Source: a bacterium
Lineage (GTDB): Bacteria > Lernaellota > Lernaellaia > JACKCT01
Direction: 5' to 3'
DNA: 64,000 bases
Assembly: GCA_019912885.1 (NCBI GenBank)
Contig: JAIOHV010000197.1
Coordinates: 1 to 64,000, forward strand
A program made the position numbers and the translations under genes. Position 1 is the stretch's first letter. Every line of letters starts with the position of its first letter. A model generated the notes under the pieces. That model did not search any database, was not told the DNA's origin, and worked only from the letters and a program-made list of their open reading frames with translations. This document shows positions 58,425-64,000 of this stretch, piece after piece.

Positions 58425-61400
58425 TCACGAGACGATTTCCGAGACAAGCAATTTCGCCACCGCGAGACGAACGTCGCCGGCGCTCTCTTTCAGGTACCGC
58501 GCGGTCGCCGTATCAACCCGTCCGTCGATCGCCTGGTCGATTGCGACCTGCTTTGCTTCGGTCACCTGATAGATGTGCTCGTCAATGGTACCCGCCGAAA
58601 AGAGATAGTGGACATGCACGTCCTTCTTTTGTCCCGGACGATGCACGCGGTCCTCGGCTTGACGATGCGGCTCCGGCGTGTACCCAATGTCCGTGATGAC
58701 GACATGGTTCGCGCGGATGATCGTGAAGCCTCGGTTGAGCACGTTGAGTCCGGTGACAATGGCCGTGCAGTCCTCGTCTTCTTCGAACTGTTGGATCAAA
58801 CAAATTCGCTTCGCCGAAGGCGTATCCGCGAAGATCGACATGAAATTGATGCCGCGCTCTTTCAGGTAGCGGGCGATTTCATCTTGCATGTCGCGCAGCC
58901 CCGAGAAGACGAGCACCTTGTCGCCGGCGGCGCGCGCCTTTTCGAGAATCTCGCCGAGGCGGCGCAATTTCGAGTATTCGGTTCCCTCCGGGAGCGCCCC
59001 TTCCACGCGGGGGGACGTTGGCGCGGTCGCCGCGTAGTGCATCATCCAGAGGTTCCGGCTGATGACGCCCATGTTGATCTCGCGATCGTTTCGTGACGCC
59101 GACGCGAATTCACGCGAAATGTTCTCGCGCGCCTCGGCGCCGATATTCGCGTAGAGGTCCGCGTGCTCCCGATCCATTTCCAGAAACTCGACGTTTCGCG
59201 TTTTCTTTGGAAGCGCGGCGAGCTCCGGCATGTCAGCCTTCGTCCGTCGCACCGACATCGGCGCCAGCAGGCGGCGGAACCGGTTGAGGTTCGAAACCTC
59301 GGGGATCAATTTCGCACGGCCGCGGCTCAGGGTCTCCGAGAACTCGCGATCCACAAACTCGTAAGTGGCAAACTCGTCGAGAAAGCGGCGCGATCCCGCG
59401 CGGTAGGGATACGGAAATAGCGGCGTATCGTGGCCGAGCAGCCAGCCCATCGTCCAGTAGATGTCCGTGATGTAGCCCTTCATGATGGTCCCGGTCATCA
59501 CCAGCCGCCCGCGGCTGCGGATTGAGCGAACCGCCTGCCCCCTCAGCGAGGTTTTTGATTTCATTTCCTGCGCTTCGTCGACGAGCACCGCGCCAAAAAG
59601 TTTTCGGATGTAACGAATCGCCGGGTACGAATTTGCTCCGCGTCGCCCTGGCCCGGTGCCGTACGTGAAGGCACGGTACCCGCACGACCTGCAGATCCCG
59701 CTCCACCCATGTTTCTCGCCGCATTTCGGACATGCCGGGAACATCGTGAGGTACGAGCGACCGCATTCCCGGCAGGAATGAGAGAGGTTGCCTTCAACGT
59801 GGTGCGGCTCCGCATCCTCGCGCTCCCGGTGGCACGTCCAGGGATCATAGGCACGATCGCCGTTGGCGATGAATTCGTATGACGTGACGTAAAACGTCGT
59901 TCCGTCCGACGCCTTGTTTGGAGATTTCTTTGACGCCGCCACTTCGGCGCGCAGGCGCGCGATCGCCGAGTGACTCCGCAACTCGATGATCTTGAATCCG
60001 AATTTCGGAAGCTCGTTCAACCAATTGCCAACCAGACCGGATTGGCAGACGACGAGCACGCGACGATATCCCCTTGCCGATGCCCATGTTGCGGCGCTGA
60101 CCGTCTTGCCGCCGCCCATCTCGTATCCGAGGTAACCCGTGTTTTTTGTGGCCAGGCGCGCGACGTCCTCGCGCTGGTAATCAAACAGGAACGGGAATCT
60201 CCTTTCGAGCTGTCGGCGATAGGACTCGACGATTTCCGGATATCGGTCTTCGACGACGGGAACATCGGGAAGTCCGAATGCCTCGACGAGGCGCCGGACC
60301 TCATCGACGTTTTTGTCCTCGATGAACTGCGGGCCGGTTTCGCTGTCGACCCGGATTTTAAGGACCGCCGATTCTTTTCGAGTGATTTCGTCAAACGCGC
60401 GACCTTTCGAATCCTCCCGCTCCTCGCGCTTGACCACTTCGTTGTCGCGGTACCAGCCCGGGCGGAAGGCGTAAGTGCGGCCCGCCTTCCAGACGAGATT
60501 GCCGCTGTCGTCGCGAACGTCCTGCGCCGCGACGTATGGCTGATCGAGGTAATACGCAATGCGGTCGTGCGACTGCGGACGACGCACTGGCGTTCCGAGA
60601 AATTCGTATCGGCGTCTGGCGCGTTCAAGCCGTTCACGCTCGAGCCTGGGCATCGGCGCAACAGAAAAGCCCGCGGCCGACAAGTACGAATTTGCCCGAT
60701 CCACCCCGTGGGCGAGAAGCGAAACGCGTGACGCACATCCCGCGATCGCGGGGCCTTGAATTCCGCGAATCGGATCGTACTCGGTGAAGACCTCGTCGAC
60801 GAAACCGAGCATCGCCGCTCCCGCCGGCGACGCAATCAAGCCGCGCGCCGAAAGACTGACTTCAGCCGACGGTGGTATGAATTCGATTTTTGAGAGGTCC
60901 GGAAGCGGGCGGGCGTCGCGGCACGGCCAGCTCATGGAGTGACGGCCGACGCTCGTATCGATCCGATCCCACAGCGCGCGAAGCTCCGTTTCCCATCCCG
61001 GCGCGGCGTAATCGATCCGCCCCCGGACGCGGGGCAATTCGCCGGGCACGCCAAGCCGGTAATGTTCGTCGTAGGTCGTCCCGGTGACGTAGAGGACCTG
61101 CAGCCGCGCCTTGGCGGGTATGCGGTATTCCTTGAACAGATTTTCGAATGCAACGTCGAGCACGACATGCGCGCGCGATTCCTCGCAGACAAGCGCGTTT
61201 CGATATTCCTCGTCGTCGGCGAACCCCTCCGGCAAAATCGCCACGATCAATCCGCATTCGCTGAATCTTGTGTTGACCGCGCGCAAGGCCGCTTCGATCG
61301 CGACAAGCTCACCCCGGATGGAATTTCGTTTCGCGCCGACCTTCACCCGCTTGAAAAGGTCGGCCTTCCCTTCGATGTCCCAAGTCAATCCGAATGGCGG

Positions 61401-61901
61401 ATTCGTCATCACCACCGAAGCGATCTCGTCGCAGTGATCGACGTATTTGAGGATGTCTCCCCCACGCACCGACTCGATCCCGACAAGCGATCGCGCACGC
61501 CGCGCGACCATGTCGTCGATCTCAACGCCGATGACGTCAAACCCGCTCTTTTTCCAAGGATGCAACAGACGGCCGGATCCACACGTCGGATCGAATACAA
61601 CGGCGCCGTTGGGAACCTCAAACTTCGCTTCGACGAGTTCCTTCAGCAGATTCGAGAAATCGACGGGCGTGAAATACTGGCAGTGTTTCGACGCCGCGAG
61701 CTGATATCGCCCAAATTCCGTATTCGCTTTCCGCCCGGTGAACGCGAGCAGCTCGCCCTCTTGCTCCTGCGCCGCGGCCGTCTCCTTCTCGCGTCGACTC
61801 CCCGTCAGCATCTCCTCGAGCAGTCGCGCCTGGCGCTCTTGCTTCGTCTCAACCGGCGCCGTCGGCAGTTCAAACAGCGCTCCAAACAACGAGTCCTGCA
61901 T
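58425..61901 (-). CDS. DNA methylase-SNF2 helicase fusion
   Basis: A 1158-residue protein. N-terminal methylase: FDPTCGSG (103-110, SAM motif) and TNPPFG (166-171, N6-adenine type catalytic). After about residue 560 comes a SNF2 helicase: Walker A GGGKT near 597, a zinc-ribbon insert (CRECGRSYL, CPKCGEKHGW, CRSCGYRAF near 705-745), VDEAQEMKS near 775, and HRPGQ near 1087. Such fusions are known from phages (DarB-like) and protect or remodel DNA against restriction. Its start is placed at 61901 where the previous gene stop touches it. Confidence 0.85.
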   Translation of the reverse strand: MQDSLFGALFELPTAPVETKQERQARLLEEMLTGSRREKETAAAQEQEGELLAFTGRKANTEFGRYQLAASKHCQYFTPVDFSNLLKELVEAKFEVPNGAVVFDPTCGSGRLLHPWKKSGFDVIGVEIDDMVARRARSLVGIESVRGGDILKYVDHCDEIASVVMTNPPFGLTWDIEGKADLFKRVKVGAKRNSIRGELVAIEAALRAVNTRFSECGLIVAILPEGFADDEEYRNALVCEESRAHVVLDVAFENLFKEYRIPAKARLQVLYVTGTTYDEHYRLGVPGELPRVRGRIDYAAPGWETELRALWDRIDTSVGRHSMSWPCRDARPLPDLSKIEFIPPSAEVSLSARGLIASPAGAAMLGFVDEVFTEYDPIRGIQGPAIAGCASRVSLLAHGVDRANSYLSAAGFSVAPMPRLERERLERARRRYEFLGTPVRRPQSHDRIAYYLDQPYVAAQDVRDDSGNLVWKAGRTYAFRPGWYRDNEVVKREEREDSKGRAFDEITRKESAVLKIRVDSETGPQFIEDKNVDEVRRLVEAFGLPDVPVVEDRYPEIVESYRRQLERRFPFLFDYQREDVARLATKNTGYLGYEMGGGKTVSAATWASARGYRRVLVVCQSGLVGNWLNELPKFGFKIIELRSHSAIARLRAEVAASKKSPNKASDGTTFYVTSYEFIANGDRAYDPWTCHREREDAEPHHVEGNLSHSCRECGRSYLTMFPACPKCGEKHGWSGICRSCGYRAFTYGTGPGRRGANSYPAIRYIRKLFGAVLVDEAQEMKSKTSLRGQAVRSIRSRGRLVMTGTIMKGYITDIYWTMGWLLGHDTPLFPYPYRAGSRRFLDEFATYEFVDREFSETLSRGRAKLIPEVSNLNRFRRLLAPMSVRRTKADMPELAALPKKTRNVEFLEMDREHADLYANIGAEARENISREFASASRNDREINMGVISRNLWMMHYAATAPTSPRVEGALPEGTEYSKLRRLGEILEKARAAGDKVLVFSGLRDMQDEIARYLKERGINFMSIFADTPSAKRICLIQQFEEDEDCTAIVTGLNVLNRGFTIIRANHVVITDIGYTPEPHRQAEDRVHRPGQKKDVHVHYLFSAGTIDEHIYQVTEAKQVAIDQAIDGRVDTATARYLKESAGDVRLAVAKLLVSEIVS

Positions 61902-62545
61902 CAGTCGTTTCCTCCGTTGTCGTATTCGTTTGTGGTGGAGTTTTCGATGTCGGCGTCGGCGTCGTTCGTGCTCCGCCGCTCAATCCCGAACAGGTCGCAG
62001 AGATGATGCGTGTACCAATCTGTCATCTCCCAGCGGACAAGCACTGCGGACACGCCCTCATTCGCGATATCACCGCGCTCGGCGACCGCCTCGTAGGGAA
62101 AATTTTTCGTCGCTTCCGGGTCGCCGGCGAGTTCCTTCGCCTTCTCGGTTATTGCCGAGAAGGTGACGCGATCACCGATGCCCGTGATTCGAACCAGGTG
62201 GCGTAGCGCGAAAAACCACGCGCCCGCCGTCGTGGGCCCGACGAACAGCCAGCGCAGTCGCGCCGACTTCGCCTCCGTCGAGCATTCGTAATTCGTGAGG
62301 TCTTTTCGCCAGACCGTGAAAACGACGCGCCCGCGCGCTTTCGTGCGCAGCAACGTCCATTTTTTCGGATCAGGCAGATCTTCCTTCGCGAAATTCGACG
62401 AGCCGGCGAGTTGCGCAAACAGCGCTGTCACGAATCCATCCCGCTCGTCCTCGGCGATCATCCGGACGGCCTGGAAGGTCTTCCCATTCCAAACCGTCGT
62501 CACGAACGCCCCGGAACGTTTGAAGTAGATGCGATCGGAGGACAT
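61901..62545 (-). CDS. Phage protein, unknown
   Basis: A 214-residue protein with a beta-rich first half (DRIYFKRSGAFVTTVWNGKT) and ending in an acidic tail. No motif or fold recognised. Its stop touches the methylase-helicase start, and it is coupled to the upstream gene, so it may assist the large protein. Start MSSDRIYF at 62545. Confidence 0.5.
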   Translation of the reverse strand: MSSDRIYFKRSGAFVTTVWNGKTFQAVRMIAEDERDGFVTALFAQLAGSSNFAKEDLPDPKKWTLLRTKARGRVVFTVWRKDLTNYECSTEAKSARLRWLFVGPTTAGAWFFALRHLVRITGIGDRVTFSAITEKAKELAGDPEATKNFPYEAVAERGDIANEGVSAVLVRWEMTDWYTHHLCDLFGIERRSTNDADADIENSTTNEYDNGGND

Positions 62546-62889
62546 CAGACGCCCTCCGCCACAAATCGAGACCATTCGCAGACCGGGCCCGCGCCCTCGA
62601 AAGGCGCGACGAAGAAGTGCCGCCCGCATCGCATCAAACGAAACAGGTCGCCGGTGCCGCTTGGCTCCGCCCCCTGCCCCTCGCGCAACCGCTCGATGCA
62701 GTAACGCTTCGGAATTTCCCGCTCGTGAATCTCGTTCTCCCAAACATCCCGACGCACAAACTGCTCGACGTCCGGCGCGTATCCCTCGAACACCGGACGC
62801 GGCGCACAATTCAGCGCGGCGTACGCATCGCTCACCGTGCATCGCAGTCGCAAATTCGACTTCCGCGCTTCATGATTTCTCGTCGTCAT
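62545..62889 (-). CDS. Phage protein, unknown
   Basis: A 114-residue protein with four Cys and basic-acidic character (RNHEARKSNLRLRCTVSDAY). GGAGGT precedes ATG 62889 by five bases. It starts the methylase-helicase operon, just below a candidate operator at 62922-62939. Confidence 0.5.
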   Translation of the reverse strand: MTTRNHEARKSNLRLRCTVSDAYAALNCAPRPVFEGYAPDVEQFVRRDVWENEIHEREIPKRYCIERLREGQGAEPSGTGDLFRLMRCGRHFFVAPFEGAGPVCEWSRFVAEGV

Positions 62890-62921
62890 CACAGACCTCC
62901 GCGTTGGCACCCATTAGGCGC

Positions 62922-62939
62922 GTAGGAATTTATTCCTAT
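62922..62939. promoter_or_regulatory. Candidate operator GTAGGA-type palindrome
   Basis: GTAGGAATTTATTCCTAT is an imperfect palindrome whose half-sites GTAGGA/TCCTA match the palindrome at 58401-58418 (13 of 18 positions identical). It lies 33 bp upstream of the start at 62889. Confidence 0.5.
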
Positions 62940-62987
62940 GGTTAAACGCAACTATCCCCTGCAGATCCGATATCACCCACGGGGGGG

Positions 62988-63488
62988 TCACTCGGGCGGC
63001 CTTTCTTCCGGTTCCGCGGGTTCAGCCTCGGCGGCCATCCGTGCCTCTTCCTCCTGCATCACGCAAAACTCCGCGTACTCGCTGTCCCAATTTTTCTCGA
63101 CCTCGTCGATAAACAGAAAATCGAGCGGGACTTCCAATTCCGAGAAATAGCCCCGAAACGCTTCGAGAAATTCGCCCATCGTGACGGAAAGCCCGCGGCG
63201 CTGACGAATGCTCGACTGCTCGCGCAGGATCAGATCAAGTACATGGTGCAAAAGCTCGTCGGGCGCCTCCGGTATGATCACTGGCTGACCCGTCGGAGTG
63301 AGATCGTGCGCCAGCCACTCCGCCTCGCCCCGCCACGACTCGCTTTCAATAACCTCGTCGCCAAGGGCGTGCATGAAGTCTTCGATGAACTGGTGGCGGT
63401 CGAACTTCGTGATCGTCGAATCCGAGCGCCACGTCCAGATCGCTTTTCGGACGGTGAGTCGGCGGTCGATCACACCACGGACCGTCAT
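62988..63488 (-). CDS. Phage protein, unknown
   Basis: A 166-residue acidic protein with predicted helices (EFLEAFRGYFSELEVPLDF) and an acidic C-terminus (EEEARMAAEAEPAEPEERPPE is disordered). Unrecognised. Coupled by ATGA to the gene upstream. Confidence 0.5.
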   Translation of the reverse strand: MTVRGVIDRRLTVRKAIWTWRSDSTITKFDRHQFIEDFMHALGDEVIESESWRGEAEWLAHDLTPTGQPVIIPEAPDELLHHVLDLILREQSSIRQRRGLSVTMGEFLEAFRGYFSELEVPLDFLFIDEVEKNWDSEYAEFCVMQEEEARMAAEAEPAEPEERPPE

Positions 63489-63781
63489 GCGGCGGCTCCC
63501 TTTTCGCGCGTCAAGTAGTTCCACAAATTTTCGGTTTGCTTCTTGAGCTGCTTCAAACTGGCTATCTCGCCGGCAAGCCGATCCGCTTCACTACCGCTCC
63601 CCTGAATCGATCCAAGGGAATTGGCGATCTCGCCGTTTGCGAGTCTGTCGCTGGCGCGTTGCGTCTCGCCGGAGAGGTACGTGTAAAGAGATTGAAGTCG
63701 CTTCGTTCGCGATTCGATTTCGACGTTAAATGTCCGAATCGTCTCTTGATAAAGTTCTTCTGCCATCGCAGGGACGGGCAT
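63485..63781 (-). CDS. Helical phage protein, unknown
   Basis: A 98-residue protein beginning MPVPAMAEEL, all helical and probably coiled coil (IESRTKRLQSLYTYLSGETQ, EIASLKQLKKQTENLWNYL). ATG 63781 is preceded by GGAGGAAA at correct spacing, so it is preferred to the upstream TTG. It is the first gene of the leftward phage transcript in this window. Confidence 0.6.
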   Translation of the reverse strand: MPVPAMAEELYQETIRTFNVEIESRTKRLQSLYTYLSGETQRASDRLANGEIANSLGSIQGSGSEADRLAGEIASLKQLKKQTENLWNYLTREKGAAA

Positions 63782-64000
63782 GCTTTCCTCCAATTAGCGG
63801 TTTTCGCTCGCGTTTTCGTTTTTCAATTTCAAGTATCGTGATACTTGCGTCCCACTGACAGCCAACCTTTGTAAAGGCCAAAAAAAGATTTTTTGAAAAT
63901 TATTTGACGATCCAGCCTATGGCTTTGAAAAATGGGTTTTTTTGATCGCGAAATTTGTGTAACTGGACTGACGATGATGATTTCAGAGGATTTTTCGCGC
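63782..64000. promoter_or_regulatory. AT-rich control region of the leftward early operon
   Basis: An AT-rich stretch above the first gene. CAAGTATC-GT-GATACTTG (63830-63847) is a perfect palindrome with 8-base arms. CCTTT-GT-AAAGG (about 63866-63877) is a shorter one. No gene is seen to the window edge. Confidence 0.5.

Noticed and set aside
63536-63841. Plus-strand 101-residue frame at the right end
   Set aside because: It is antisense to the first leftward phage gene and runs through the operator region.

Overview
This window is a high-GC bacterial chromosome segment in two parts. Positions 1 to about 9.65 kb are host backbone. From about 9.7 kb to beyond the right edge it is a large prophage of a contractile-tailed (myovirus-type) phage. 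The host is probably a Gram-negative bacterium of the broad deltaproteobacterial grade. That rests on a FYDLN-acid protein, secreted lipoproteins with Asp-rich linkers, and intergenic repeats built on ACCGCGAAGGCGCGAAG; it is only a weak taxonomic argument.

Host part: a 5'-truncated PLP enzyme (D-cysteine desulfhydrase family), mazG, a small membrane protein, a FYDLN-acid protein, an AI-2E/PerM-type permease, a polytopic glycosyltransferase-like membrane protein, a Rossmann-fold oxidoreductase coupled to a small secreted Cys-rich protein, glyA (serine hydroxymethyltransferase), and a tRNA-Thr(GGT) with its own promoter and a strong terminator. The first 33 bases are a perfect inverted copy of 55-87, which looks like a contig-end artefact.

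Prophage part: every recognisable phage gene lies on the minus strand, so the phage reads from right to left. The early region (63.8-55.3 kb) has small unknown genes, a large DNA methylase-SNF2 helicase fusion, a small HTH protein, a serine recombinase, a RarA-C-terminus-like protein, a ParB-like protein and a TET-associated-type glycosyltransferase. The head module (55.2-45.2 kb) has small and large terminase, portal, a Mu-F-like head protein fused to an HEFGH zincin, ClpP-type prohead protease, scaffold-like protein, decoration protein, capsid and connectors. The tail module (45.2-26.6 kb) has sheath, tube, tail assembly chaperone with a textbook -1 frameshift signal, tape measure, hub, baseplate spike V, baseplate J and a lectin-gp25-gpI fusion. 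A tail fibre with twelve exact 10-residue repeats follows. The left end has a coiled-coil membrane protein, a five-gene glycan operon (four glycosyltransferase-type proteins plus a DUF115-type protein), an N-acetylmuramidase and a holin-like protein, and ends next to tRNA-Thr.

Three blocks interrupt the late genes and are mostly on the opposite (plus) strand: 15.8-22.2 kb (small HTH and DUF3606 genes, a DUF4041/T5orf172 protein, lipoproteins), 24.8-26.5 kb (PilZ, HARE-HTH-like, a 45-residue protein whose ribosome-binding site is buried in a hairpin) and 31.1-35.4 kb (DUF4145 protein, AbiC-like membrane protein, and a very AT-rich 937-residue P-loop NTPase). They look like cargo (morons), and dispersed repeats sit at their edges. 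The last block is the best candidate for an undescribed anti-phage or conflict system. A short element (A-tract followed by CGCCGCCCT on the minus strand) recurs 32-94 bp upstream of five phage minus-strand genes and may be a shared phage regulatory site.
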